Below are positions 18,183-28,600 of a stretch of DNA of 42,618 nucleotides, piece by piece (position 1 is the first letter of the stretch; every line of letters begins with the position of its first letter). Origin of the DNA: Mucilaginibacter sp. (GTDB lineage: Bacteria > Bacteroidota > Bacteroidia > Sphingobacteriales > Sphingobacteriaceae); contig JAESTD010000136.1 in the NCBI GenBank assembly GCA_016763755.1, positions 1 through 42,618 on the forward strand, in the 5' to 3' direction. The notes under the pieces were generated by a model, which worked only from the letters and a program-made list of their open reading frames with translations, ran no database searches and was not told the DNA's origin. The position numbers were made by a program, and so were the translations under genes.

Positions 18183-21110
18183 ATGACATTTCCTACCCGA
18201 TGTAAATTGCTGTATTTGAACCTGCTGATGCTTTTGCCATTAGTTGCGCTGCAACAAAAGGTATTTGCCCAGGCATATATTGCGCAGCGAAAAACCATCA
18301 ATTACGAGAAAAAGACTTACAGTGCAGGTACACAAAACTGGAAAATACGCCAGGATGCACAGGGCCGCATGTACTTTGCCAATAACGAAGGCGTATTAAT
18401 ATTTGACGGGGCAAACTGGGAGCTTTTCCCGCTGCCTAACCGCACTATTGTACGCTCTATGGAATTTGGAAAAGACAAGCGATTGTACGTAGGCGGGCAG
18501 GATGAGATAGGCTACTTCGCGCCGGGCAAAAATGGCTCGCTGGTTTTTACATCATTAAAAGATCTCATCCCAAAAGCCGACCAGATCTTTTCTGACCTTT
18601 GGGATATTGTTGCCTTTGGCGATGATGTTTACTTCCGCTCAAACGATAAGATCTTCAAATACAGCAGCGGCAAGATCACGGTTTACCATAGCCACTCGTG
18701 GCTGTTCCTGGGGATTTATCAGAACAGGCTTTTGGCACACGATGAACAGAAAGGCATACTGGAGTATACAAACAGCAACTGGCAACCGTTCATCGAAAAG
18801 AAAGACCTGCCCGATGGTTTTTACATCACTTCCATATCTAAATACAGCACATCGTTCAGTTTGGTGACCACCTCAAAAAGCGGTGTTTTTATATTGAGCG
18901 ATAAAACCTTGCGCAACTTTAACCTGCAAGGGTTTGGTATTGATAACCATCAGCATTTCTCGGCAGCTATCGCTTTGGATGATGGCACTTATTTGTTGAG
19001 TACCTTTCTTAACGGAATTTACCAGGTTGACCGTACCGGCGCAGTAATAGAAAACCTCTCCAAAAAAGAAGGGCTGCAAAATCCGTTCGTACGCACCATG
19101 TTTGCCGATGCCGGCCACAACGTTTGGCTTGGGTTGGATAATGGTATCGATTTCATCGCCTACAACAACCCCATTAAACACATAGGCCCGGCAATTTTCA
19201 GAGAAGGTGGCGGCTATGCCACCGCTTTCTATCATAACAAGCTGTACTTCGCGCTCTCTAACGGCATATACCAGGTGCCTGTAACCGACATGGGCGACTT
19301 AAGCTATGTGAAGAACGATTTTAAAACCACTGCCGAAGGCCAAACCTGGAATGTATCTGCCGTAGGCGGCCACCTATTAGCCGGAAAAGATGACGGCATT
19401 TTTGAGGTACAGGACGGTTACATCTCCCCTATTTATAACGCTACCGGGTTCTGGACCTTCCAGCCCCTGATCAATAAGGCAGGCAAACCGCTCATAGCTG
19501 CAGGCAACTACTACGGTGTGCGCTTGTTTGAAAATAACGGAACAGCTTTGTTGGATAAAGGCAATTTGGGTAAATACTACGAGTCGGCGAGGTTTTTACA
19601 GGTTGAAGAGCACAATATTATCTGGACATCGCACCCCTACCGCGGCATTTACAGGCTTGATCCTGAAACCAATCAGGTTAAAAACTATACCAATGCACAA
19701 GGACTGCCATCAACCAACAACAATTTTATTTTTAAGCTGAAAGGCAAGGTCGTGGCCGCTACCGAAAAAGGAATTTATGAGTACGATGCCGTTACCGATA
19801 AGTTTAAACCATCGCCAACCTATCAGCCGGTGTTTGGCACCCGCAGCATCCGTTATTTAAAAGAGGATGGCAGCGGTAACATCTGGTTTGTTGAAGGCAA
19901 AAATCTGGGCGTGGTAGATTACTCAGCCAAACCCGTCATCATCAATTTCCCGGAGCTAAATAACCGCGTGTTAAGCGGTTTCGAGAATGTGTACCCTGTT
20001 AACGCTGAAAATATATTTGTGGGCAGCGAGAATGGCTTTTACCACATCAACTACGCTAAATACAAGCAAAACATTCGCCCGCTTAAAGTCTATATCCGTA
20101 GTGTAAGATCGGGAGAGGGCGGCGACAGCGTGTTGTTTGGTGGATATATCAATGAAAAACGATCAGATGCAGATATCCTCAACTTGAAGTATGCACTCAA
20201 TTCCCTGCATTTTGATTATTCCTCTCCAGCCTTTGAAGAACAATCAAATGTGGAGTACCGCTATTTGCTTGATGGTTTTGATAAGGGATGGTCTGAGTGG
20301 ACGAAAAAATCAGAGAAGGACTATACCAATTTACCTGCCGGTCACTATACCTTTAAAGTGCAGGCGCGCAGTCATCAAAATAATCAGTCTGCCATTAGCA
20401 GCTATACTTTTAGCATATCGCCGCCGTGGTACCAGTCTATCTGGGCATATCTGTTTTACATGGCAGTTATAGTGGCATCACTATACACCATCTATCAAAA
20501 ACAGGAGCAGCGACTTGTTGCCAAACAGGAAAAAGAATTGCGCCTGCAACAACAGAAAAACGAGGAAGAGCAGCAACAATTAGCCTACCAGCACCAGCTT
20601 GAAATGGAGCGGTCTGAAAAAGAGCTCGCCAATCTTAAGAACGAAAAACTACAGTCAGAAATAGAGTACAAAACATCTGAGCTGGCATCATCGGCGCTTA
20701 ACCTGGTGCAGCAAAAAGAGTTTTTAACCAAGGTGAAAGAAGAGCTTGGCCGATTGCAAAAATCGGGCAACGCGGTTGAGGTATCAGAGATCAAAAAGAT
20801 CCAGCGGATGCTTACCGAAGAGGATAAACTGAACGAGCAGTGGCAGCAATTCTCTATCCACTTTGATAAAGTGCATGCGGGCTTCCTATCGTTATTAAAA
20901 AGCCGCTACCCAACCATTAACCAGCAGGAATTGAAGCTTTGCGCTTACCTCATCATGAACCTATCCAGCAAAGAGATCGCCCAGTTGATGGCCATATCCG
21001 TTCGTGGTGTGGAGATAAGCCGTTATCGCCTGCGCAAAAAATTGCAAATCCCTACAGAGGCAAATTTGTTCGAGTTTCTGTTCGAGATCCAGCGCGAGCT
21101 AATGAAATAG
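18183..21110 (+). CDS. Propeller/Y_Y_Y membrane regulator with C-terminal HTH
   Basis: A 975-residue one-component trans-membrane regulator. Signal peptide about 1-30 (QQKVFAQ). The periplasmic part is two beta-propellers of the two-component-regulator type (repeats such as MYFANNEGVLIFDGANWELF and NVWLGLDNGIDFIAY). A Y_Y_Y domain follows (about 660-745; VEYRYLLDGFDKGWSEWT, LPAGHYTFKVQARS). One span at about 750-770 leads to a long Gln/Glu coiled coil (about 770-850). The C-terminal HTH (about 910-970) reads LKLCAYLIMNLSSKEIAQLMAISVRGVEISRYRLRKKL. Unlike hybrid two-component regulators it has no kinase or receiver. Divergent from susC, it is the probable glycan sensor of that operon. Confidence 0.88.
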   Translation: MTFPTRCKLLYLNLLMLLPLVALQQKVFAQAYIAQRKTINYEKKTYSAGTQNWKIRQDAQGRMYFANNEGVLIFDGANWELFPLPNRTIVRSMEFGKDKRLYVGGQDEIGYFAPGKNGSLVFTSLKDLIPKADQIFSDLWDIVAFGDDVYFRSNDKIFKYSSGKITVYHSHSWLFLGIYQNRLLAHDEQKGILEYTNSNWQPFIEKKDLPDGFYITSISKYSTSFSLVTTSKSGVFILSDKTLRNFNLQGFGIDNHQHFSAAIALDDGTYLLSTFLNGIYQVDRTGAVIENLSKKEGLQNPFVRTMFADAGHNVWLGLDNGIDFIAYNNPIKHIGPAIFREGGGYATAFYHNKLYFALSNGIYQVPVTDMGDLSYVKNDFKTTAEGQTWNVSAVGGHLLAGKDDGIFEVQDGYISPIYNATGFWTFQPLINKAGKPLIAAGNYYGVRLFENNGTALLDKGNLGKYYESARFLQVEEHNIIWTSHPYRGIYRLDPETNQVKNYTNAQGLPSTNNNFIFKLKGKVVAATEKGIYEYDAVTDKFKPSPTYQPVFGTRSIRYLKEDGSGNIWFVEGKNLGVVDYSAKPVIINFPELNNRVLSGFENVYPVNAENIFVGSENGFYHINYAKYKQNIRPLKVYIRSVRSGEGGDSVLFGGYINEKRSDADILNLKYALNSLHFDYSSPAFEEQSNVEYRYLLDGFDKGWSEWTKKSEKDYTNLPAGHYTFKVQARSHQNNQSAISSYTFSISPPWYQSIWAYLFYMAVIVASLYTIYQKQEQRLVAKQEKELRLQQQKNEEEQQQLAYQHQLEMERSEKELANLKNEKLQSEIEYKTSELASSALNLVQQKEFLTKVKEELGRLQKSGNAVEVSEIKKIQRMLTEEDKLNEQWQQFSIHFDKVHAGFLSLLKSRYPTINQQELKLCAYLIMNLSSKEIAQLMAISVRGVEISRYRLRKKLQIPTEANLFEFLFEIQRELMK

Positions 21111-21112
21111 TT

Positions 21113-22321
21113 TTACTGGAGATTATCGTACTCGGATTTCCAGGTCACCGGCATTTTGCCATACAGTGCCGCATTTGCCGAGTGTACGCAAATTGCGGTA
21201 CGCGCCCCGGTGAACACATTACTATCCGGCAGGGCTTTATTCTGCACGCTTTTGTAAAACTCGTTAAAGGCATACCATGTACCATCTTTGGTTTTCTCGG
21301 GCAATATCGGGCTGCCGCCCTCTTTATTCCAAACGATGCGGGTAGCCCCCGTAACGCCATCAACCAGCCCTTTATCGCTCAGGAGCTTCTTTTCGGGGAA
21401 GAACTTGCCTTCGTCTGTTAATAATGAGATGGTGCCGAGTGTACCTTTTATTTTAAATAAGTATCCATCATGGGCGTTGCCGCAGGTGGCGCCAAAGTTG
21501 CCCACCATGCTGTGCTGCCCCTCGTAACGGAACATCACCTGTACATTATCAAAAGTTTCGCGGCCATCTTTAAAGGTATCTATACCGCCGGTAGCAAAGA
21601 TCTGCTGCGGGTGGGTATCAAAAGCCCAATTGATAAAATCGATCTGGTGCGATAACAGCTCGGCCATTAAACCGCCCGAGTATTGTTTGTACATGCGCCA
21701 GTTGATCTGCCTTTCCAAATCAGGCGACGGCACGGGCCTGCGCCAGTTGCCGTTGCGATCCCAGCGACAGTCAATCTGGTTAATATCGCCCAAATAGCCT
21801 TTGTTTATCATCTCCTTTACCCTGTAATAAAGCGGCGAGTAGCGGTATTGGTGGCCAACCTGCACTACCTGTTTCGGTTTACTTTTTACCAGCTTAACCA
21901 GTTCCAGCGCTTGCGGAATGTCATAGGTCATGGTTTTTTCAAGGTAGAGGTGCTTGTTGGCATTAAGCACATCAACCGCTATAGCGTAGTGCATATTCAG
22001 CGGCACGGCAACTACTACGGCATCCACATCGTTGTTATCCAACAAATGGCGATGATCTTTATAAGAGGTAAAGTTTGCGTCTTTATTTTGTTGTTTGGTT
22101 TCAGTAAGCCTGAAATCGAGCACATCGCAAACGGCAATTACTTTGAACTTATCGGGCAACTGGTTTATTACCTGGATGATGCCCTTACCGCGGTCGCCAC
22201 AACCGATAACACCTATTTTGATGATACCGGCGGCATCGCCTTCGGCAAAAACATTGGCAGTATTTAAAAATGATGCGCCGGCAAGCAGGCTCGCGCTTTT
22301 AACAAATGTCCTTCTCTCCAT
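21113..22321 (-). CDS. Gfo/Idh/MocA family oxidoreductase, Tat-exported
   Basis: A 402-residue NAD(P)-binding sugar oxidoreductase-family protein with an N-terminal Tat-type signal (MERRTFVKSASLLAGASF, twin Arg3-Arg4). The Rossmann motif is KIGVIGCGDRGKG at about 34-46. The usual EKP motif reads EKTM. A conserved RWDRNGNWRRP segment and a SHQIDFINWAFD helix follow. The NWRRP type and export signal recall the subgroup that includes NAD-dependent GH109-like glycosidases, but I cannot assign activity. It starts within the TAATG shared with the ApbE gene stop, so the pair is translationally coupled. It ends two bases from the convergent regulator stop. Confidence 0.88.
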   Translation of the reverse strand: MERRTFVKSASLLAGASFLNTANVFAEGDAAGIIKIGVIGCGDRGKGIIQVINQLPDKFKVIAVCDVLDFRLTETKQQNKDANFTSYKDHRHLLDNNDVDAVVVAVPLNMHYAIAVDVLNANKHLYLEKTMTYDIPQALELVKLVKSKPKQVVQVGHQYRYSPLYYRVKEMINKGYLGDINQIDCRWDRNGNWRRPVPSPDLERQINWRMYKQYSGGLMAELLSHQIDFINWAFDTHPQQIFATGGIDTFKDGRETFDNVQVMFRYEGQHSMVGNFGATCGNAHDGYLFKIKGTLGTISLLTDEGKFFPEKKLLSDKGLVDGVTGATRIVWNKEGGSPILPEKTKDGTWYAFNEFYKSVQNKALPDSNVFTGARTAICVHSANAALYGKMPVTWKSEYDNLQ

Positions 22322-23343
22322 TACTTTACTTCAAGCGTTTTAAAGTTGGCTGTAGCCGTATCAGCAACGGCGCCATTGGCTTTTTTATAGATGATGTAGG
22401 CGGCCAAATTACCGTTTTTAGAAAGAAAATCAAGCGTTTGGCGCAATCCCATAGTAACAAATCCGTTATCAAAACCATCCGCTGTAATGCCATCTTTGGC
22501 CACCACGGTTACGCTGATGATATCCTTTTGAGTAGGGTACCCTGTTTTAGGATCGATAATATGTGAGATCTGCCTGCCGTTTGCCTGGAGGTGCTTACGG
22601 TAATTACCTGATGTGGTTACCGCCCTGTCCCCGGGCGCAATGATCTTTAACAGTAGCGAGGGATTAACATCATTATCATCAATGGCCTCAATGCCTATTT
22701 TAAAAGGTTCGCCATCGGGTTTGTGGCCTTTTATGCGGAGTTCGCCTCCTATCTCCGTTACGTAGTTGTGGATGCCGTGTTTCTCTAAAAGTGCAGCCAG
22801 CAGGTCTGCTGTATATCCCTGGGCAATACCGTTGAGGTCTATCTGCACCTGCGGGTCTTTCTTATGCAAGAAGTTTCCGCTGAGCCAGATTTTATCCGGG
22901 CCAACGTGTTTCAATATCTCTCGCACTTTGGCAGAATCAGGAAACTCTGTTACTTTCTTTGCGCCGAAGCCCCATGCAGCAACCAATGGTTTTACCGTGA
23001 TATCTACCAACCCGCCGGTAGCGCGGTTTATCTCTTGCGCTTTTTTGATGAGCACCATGAATGTTTTATCTATTGCAATGCCTTTGGCTGAGTTATTAAA
23101 CTTTGAGATAAGCGATGTTGGCGAGTACAGCGAAACCGACCTGTCTATAGCGGCAAGCAAGCTATCTGTTTGTTGTTGCGTAACCAAGCTGTCGGCAGCG
23201 TAATAGGTAACTTTATAGGTAGTGCCCTGCGCGAAGCCATTTATCTCAAAACGATTCAAATCCGCTTGCGGATAGCGCATTGCCGTAATGGCTATCAGCC
23301 CGCCAAGTGCAACAAGGGCTAATAATAGTTTTTGCCTTTCCAT
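22321..23343 (-). CDS. apbE: FAD:protein FMN transferase (ApbE family)
   Basis: A 340-residue periplasm-facing flavin transferase with an N-terminal membrane anchor (LLLALVALGGLIAITAM). ApbE proteins cleave FAD and attach FMN to Thr/Ser in target flavoproteins using Mg2+. Conserved elements: AQGTTYKVTYY near the N-terminus, DLNGIAQGYTADLLAALLE, VTEIGGELRIKG, TTSGNYRKHL, HIIDPKTGYPT and TADGFDNGFVTMG near the C-terminus (Mg2+ site). It is the first gene of a two-gene unit with the Gfo/Idh/MocA gene (TAATG overlap). No flavinylation target with an S(T)GA(S/T)-like motif is evident nearby, so its substrate may lie elsewhere. Confidence 0.92.
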   Translation of the reverse strand: MERQKLLLALVALGGLIAITAMRYPQADLNRFEINGFAQGTTYKVTYYAADSLVTQQQTDSLLAAIDRSVSLYSPTSLISKFNNSAKGIAIDKTFMVLIKKAQEINRATGGLVDITVKPLVAAWGFGAKKVTEFPDSAKVREILKHVGPDKIWLSGNFLHKKDPQVQIDLNGIAQGYTADLLAALLEKHGIHNYVTEIGGELRIKGHKPDGEPFKIGIEAIDDNDVNPSLLLKIIAPGDRAVTTSGNYRKHLQANGRQISHIIDPKTGYPTQKDIISVTVVAKDGITADGFDNGFVTMGLRQTLDFLSKNGNLAAYIIYKKANGAVADTATANFKTLEVK

Positions 23344-23586
23344 TCAGATCATCACATTAAGGTGCGGTGTAAATCTAAATATAACCGGGAGTAATGGTCA
23401 TCGCACGCGCTTCAAATAATTACGAAAACTTCAATCTTCATATTGTTTGAGTACTCGAAATTGCGAATTTCATCAAGATTAAGCGCAACGCGCCAATTAG
23501 TTATTAACAATTTAATTGGCTTTAAATCAAAGTGTTATATTGCAGTGTATTTATTACACCATCTACCGACCCTAAAGCCTTTTAAT

Positions 23587-23943
23587 ATGAAAAAACATTA
23601 CGGCGAAATTATCGAATATACTTTACGTAAAAGCGGTTACAACATTAGCGATCTTGCCAGAGAATTAGGCGTAAACAGGCGAACGCTTTATAATTATTTT
23701 AAATCATCTACCCTAAAAAGAAATACGGTATTACAGATAGGTAAGTTGCTAAGGCACGATTTCAGTAAGGAATTTCCTGAATTATTTGTAACCAGCGAAT
23801 TTGAAACTGTTCCGGAAACACAATTAACGTTTAATCCTCAACAAGTTCAAAACCCTGACGAGAGCTTAGTGTACAAAACCAAGTATCTTAATTTATTAGA
23901 AAAGTATAACGAACTGCTTACGGGCCTGCTGGCAACGGCTTAA
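23587..23943 (+). CDS. Small HTH DNA-binding protein
   Basis: A 118-residue protein with an N-terminal helix-turn-helix (KHYGEIIEYTLRKSGYNISD, LARELGVNRRTLYNYF; about 3-50) and a short C-terminal helical tail (YKTKYLNLLEKYNELLTGL) that may dimerise. I choose ATG 23587; the frame opens at 23443 but the added residues do not look like part of the domain. It may be a local regulator of the XRE/Fis-like kind, or a general one. The 243-bp region between it and apbE (23344-23586) shows no clear promoter match. The gene stands alone between two minus-strand units. Confidence 0.75.
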   Translation: MKKHYGEIIEYTLRKSGYNISDLARELGVNRRTLYNYFKSSTLKRNTVLQIGKLLRHDFSKEFPELFVTSEFETVPETQLTFNPQQVQNPDESLVYKTKYLNLLEKYNELLTGLLATA

Positions 23944-24087
23944 GTAACCTTGATCCAACTGATTTCGCAGCATGATCGCGTTGAGCGATATATGCGGTAG
24001 CTCCCCCATCTCAAAATCATATCATTAAATTTTCAATCGAGTATCACCCGTCCGGTGCAAGGTTTGGAAATTCAGATGCCCACAAAA

Positions 24088-24126
24088 GCATAAAGCCTGT
24101 AAATTATTAGTTTACAGGCTTTATGC
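24088..24126 (-). terminator. Strong terminator downstream of susD (second pair)
   Basis: A perfect 16-pair stem (GCATAAAGCCTGTAAA / TTTACAGGCTTTATGC) with a seven-base loop, followed on the minus strand by TTTTGTG. It lies between the convergent small HTH gene and the second susD, and probably works for the minus strand and partly for both. Confidence 0.7.
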
Positions 24127-24144
24127 GTTCAGTTGAGAAACTTA

Positions 24145-25623
24145 TCAGAATCCCGGATTTTGTTTAGTTAAAGGATTGGTGTTCAACTCATCCAACGGTA
24201 TCGGAAATAGTAAATAGTTAGCGTTAGCGCTGCCACGATGTATTTTGATGATCGCCAAAGCATCTACGCTATGTGTAGCACTTGCATCGGCCTGAGTTTG
24301 GCGGCTGTAACGGACAAGGTCAAACCAGCGGTCGCCCTGAAAAGCCATCTCCAGCCTGCGTTGCAGATCAACCTCATTACGGAAGAGCTGTTTTGATGAA
24401 AGTGCCCCCAAACTGGTAGTGCCTATTCCTGCGCGCGTGCGTATGGCATTGAGTTTACCCAACGCATCAGCATTGGGGCCGTTTAATTCATTAGACGCCT
24501 CGGCGTATACCAGGTAAATATCATCAAGTGTAAGTAGCGGATAATTATCCTTGCTGGCAAAAAAGTTAGTGTTTTTCCATTTATAGATAAACCAACCGCT
24601 GTCATTACCTTCCCCGCTACCCAAAATTACGCTGGTATAATCGGTACCGCCCTCTACGTCTCCATGCTTTTTCCAACGTTCGTCATTAGCCATGTCGGCA
24701 GCGTTGATCAAATCAGTTTCAGGAATATTATATTTAGGGAACGAGTAAGAGGCAGGAGGTGATGGCAACACCAGGTCTGGCAAGGTAAATCCCCCATCAT
24801 CAGCACCGGCAAACTGCACTTCCAATATCGACTCTTTATTGTTTTTAAATGGCAACAGATCATGGTATGGAGTAGTCAATCCTGTTCCGTAGTTGCCGTT
24901 TGCCAGCACCTTTGCAGCAGCGGTGATACTCTCTGTCCATTTGCGCTCGTATAAAAACACTTTGGCCTGCAAGGCATTAGCTGCACCTTTTGTAGCCCTG
25001 GCCCTGTCAATGATCTGCCCACCAAAGCTTTCAGGCAAAAGTGATTCTGCAGCCGTAAGGTCGCTTTCTATCTGTGCGTAAACTTCTGCCTCGGTAGCAC
25101 GCGCCTTTGCCGATTGGCTTTCGGTTTCGCTTGGTTCGGTACGCAATGTAACACCACCAAAACAACGCACTAAATTGTAGTAGTGCAATGCACGTAAAAA
25201 ATGTGCTTCGCCCAATATCTGATTTTTGCGTCCATCGGTAATTCCCTTAGTAATATCCGGCACATATTTAAGCACGCTGTTAACGCGGTTTATGCCTTTG
25301 TAAGCATTTAAAAAGAAGCGGGCCGGCTGGCTTGTTGTGGCTGTCCATTGTATTTTCTCCAGAGCAAATACATCGGCATTTTCTGAGTTTACATCATCTG
25401 ATGGCATTTCGCCTATCAGGTTAAATACCGATCCGTAATATCCATCATCCTGTAAGGCATCATAACAACCTGTTATAGCCGATTCGGCATCGTCGCCATC
25501 TTTAAAATAGTTAGATGCAGTGATAGCGGTTAGCGGTGGTTTATCCAATATCTTTTTACAGGCACTAAAACCACTCAGCGTTACCAGCAGCGAAATATAT
25601 AGGTAAAATTTATTCTGTTTCAT
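24145..25623 (-). CDS. SusD/RagB family lipoprotein (second pair)
   Basis: A 492-residue SusD-like protein. I choose ATG 25623 (MKQNKFYLYIS, lipobox GFSACKK, Cys about 22); a TTG three codons upstream is less likely. Family features: LGEAHFLRALHYYNLVRCFGGVTL, YAQIESDLTAAESLLPESF, LDDIYLVYAEASNELNG, QRRLEMAFQGDRWFDLVRYS, and the C-terminal NYLLFPIPLDELNTNPLTKQNPGF. It lies 18 bases after its susC partner. No glycoside hydrolase, lyase or sulfatase gene is within reach, so the ligand is unknown and need not be a glycan. Confidence 0.95.
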   Translation of the reverse strand: MKQNKFYLYISLLVTLSGFSACKKILDKPPLTAITASNYFKDGDDAESAITGCYDALQDDGYYGSVFNLIGEMPSDDVNSENADVFALEKIQWTATTSQPARFFLNAYKGINRVNSVLKYVPDITKGITDGRKNQILGEAHFLRALHYYNLVRCFGGVTLRTEPSETESQSAKARATEAEVYAQIESDLTAAESLLPESFGGQIIDRARATKGAANALQAKVFLYERKWTESITAAAKVLANGNYGTGLTTPYHDLLPFKNNKESILEVQFAGADDGGFTLPDLVLPSPPASYSFPKYNIPETDLINAADMANDERWKKHGDVEGGTDYTSVILGSGEGNDSGWFIYKWKNTNFFASKDNYPLLTLDDIYLVYAEASNELNGPNADALGKLNAIRTRAGIGTTSLGALSSKQLFRNEVDLQRRLEMAFQGDRWFDLVRYSRQTQADASATHSVDALAIIKIHRGSANANYLLFPIPLDELNTNPLTKQNPGF

Positions 25624-25641
25624 GATTGACAATTGATTAGG

Positions 25642-28600
25642 TTAAAACTGTGCATTTATGCCAATGGTGTAAGTTTTGGCCGGCGGGTAAACGCCGTAAT
25701 CGCGACCGAAACCTGTATTGGATAAAGGGTCGGCATTAACCTCGGGGTCGTAACCTTTGTATTTGGTGATAGTAGCGATATTTTGCCCTGCAGCGTAGAT
25801 TCTTAACGATGACAGGCCGATCTTTTTCAACGAACCTACCGCGAAGGTATACCCAAACGTTAGGTTTTTTAAACGCACATAAGTGCCATTTTCCAAATAA
25901 CGGGTAGAGAATTGACTATTACCGTTAGGGTCGCCATATACCTCCCGTGCTATCATGGTGTTCTGCCCTTCATGCGTCCAGGCGTTCAATACATCTACCG
26001 ATTGATTGAACGGGTTCACCATGTTCTCGAGCAAAGTACGGTTCTGGTTAAAAATGCGGTTCCCAAAACTTCCCTGTAAAAACACACTCAGGTCGAAACC
26101 TTTGTAGCTGAAAGTGTTGGTGATACCACTTATAAAATTCGGATTAGGGTTACCGATGATCTTGCGGTCAGCAGCGTCAATTACGCCGTTACCGTCAAGA
26201 TCGGCAAAGCGATAATCGCCGGGCGAAGCATTAGGTTGTGTTGGCGCTGCATCAACCTCGGCCTGGTTCTGGAATATACCCTGTACCACATAACCGTAAA
26301 ACGCGCCCAAGGGTTGTCCTTTCTGACTTATAGAATATCCCCCGATGATCTTACGATCAACCGTGTTGCCATTCTCATCTACAAGTTTACCAAGGTCAAG
26401 GATCTTGTTACGATTAAGCGTGAAGTTGAATTGCGTACTCCAGTTAAAGCCGTTAGCGTTACGGAAGTTTACCGTATTGATGCCCAACTCAATACCTTTA
26501 TTTTGTACCTGCCCAAGGTTTTGTACTATTGTAGATACCTCAGAACCTGTACTTACCGATAGCGGTACTTCGGTTAACAGGTCTTTGGTACGTTTCAGAT
26601 AAACATCTGCCGTTATGCTAAGTCTGCTGCTGAACAGGTCTATATCAAAGCCTGCATCGTACTGGTAAGTAGTTTCCCAGCGCAGGTTATCGTTTCCGAT
26701 ACGTTGTGCGGCAATGCCGCCTGCAACCGATCCATCTCCGTTATAATTGCTATAGTTGTAACCAGTTCCGTAAGTGCTCAACCTGTCGTTAACACCCACA
26801 TTCTGGTTGCCATTGGCGCCAAAGCTTGCCCTCAATTTTAATTCGTTTACAGCGCCGTTTTGATTAAAGAATGGTTCTTGCGATACGCGCCAGGCTGCAG
26901 ATACCGCCGGGAAATAACCGAATTTGTGGTTATCAGCAAACCTGCTTGAGCCATCTGCCCGCAAACTGGCCGATGCATAATATCTATCCTTATAATTATA
27001 ATTACCTCTTACAAAATAACTTACCAGGCCCCACTCTTCTTCATAGCTCGAGATAGATTGTTTAACACTTGCTGCGTATAGATAAGGTACCGCATTTGAC
27101 GGGAAACCATATCCTGATGCACTTGAGGTAAACAACTGCGAATTTTGCATAGATTGACCGCCAAGCAGAGTAAGGTGATGATCACCTTTACTCATATCAT
27201 AAGTAAGTGTGTTTTCCCACAGCCAAATGGTGCCTATGTTGGTACCTGTTGCTGCACTGCCCCTGCTTGCCGACGCCGCATTTTGGAATCCCGGATTTTC
27301 CCGGGCAATAAATTGATTCTCGTATTGCGAACGGTAATCGATACCCAGCGAGGTGCGGAACTTCAGACCTTTCATCACATTATATTCTCCGTACATGTTG
27401 CCAAACAACTGGTTAAGCTTTACAATGTTATGCGTGGTTTCGTTATCACCAAACGGATTATCTGATTGCGAAAAAGGATTTAAAGCATAAGTACCATCAG
27501 CGTTATAAACCGGCAAGGTGGGAATCTGCTCCAAGGCTCCCAATACCACGCCCGAGTTATTCAACTCCATTTCGCTGCGTGTGCTGCGGTTATTGATGGT
27601 ACTGGCCAAATTAAGACTTGTACCAATCTTAAAGCGGTCGGTTACCTGCTGATCAAGGTTGATCTTAACCGAATAGCGTTTAAAGCCCGAATTTCTGATG
27701 ATCCCATCCTGGTCAAAATAAGCACCTGAGATATAGTATTTTGATTTGTCGGTACCGCCCTGCACGCTTAACTGATAGTTTTGCATAGGTGCATCCTGGT
27801 ACAATAAATCCTGCCAGTTGGTGTTTACGTTAACGGTGTCGGGGTCATAAGCACGGTTTTCGCCGGCGGCATCTAAAGCCTGGTTAAATACGCTGGCAAA
27901 CTGCCTTCCGTTAAGCAGTTTTATCTTTTTCACCAGTTTTTGCTGGCCGTAATACATATTAAAATTGACCTGTGGTTTACCGGCCTTGCCGCGTTTTGTG
28001 GTTACCACTACAACACCGTTTGATGCCCTTGACCCATATATAGCTGCAGCGGCACCATCTTTTAGTACGTCGATAGATTCGATATCACTGGTGTTTAAAC
28101 TGCTTAGCGGATTGGGGCGCTGGTTACCTATACCTAATTCCTGATCGTATCCGGGCTGCACCGGTACGCCATCGATAACGTAAAGCGGTGAGGTGCTTAA
28201 ACTCAATGAATTTTTACCCCTGATACTGATATTAATAGCGGAGCCTGGTTGTCCGGTAGGGTTATCAATCTGTACGCCTGCAGCCTGCCCCTGTAAGGCA
28301 TTTTCAAAACTGCTTACTACCTGCCTGCCTAATGATTTAGAGCCCACCGTAGCAACCGATGTACTCAGATCCTGCCGCGCCTGCGTGCCATATCCTACCA
28401 CAACCACTTCGCTTAGTTTACCGGTAGCAGGCATAAGGGTTACGGTTAATAACGCCGGAGGTGGGTTTGGCACAACCACTTCCCGCGTTTCCATACCAAC
28501 AAAAGATACCACCAGCACATCGCCGGGGTTGGCGTCAATTGTAAAACCACCGTTTACGTTAGTAACCACGCCCGTTGTTTTTCCTTTAACGGTAATGGTT

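Noticed and set aside
21683..22267. 194-codon open frame on the plus strand
   Set aside because: Antisense to the Gfo/Idh/MocA gene, which has a clear Rossmann motif and full-length match. No signal of its own.
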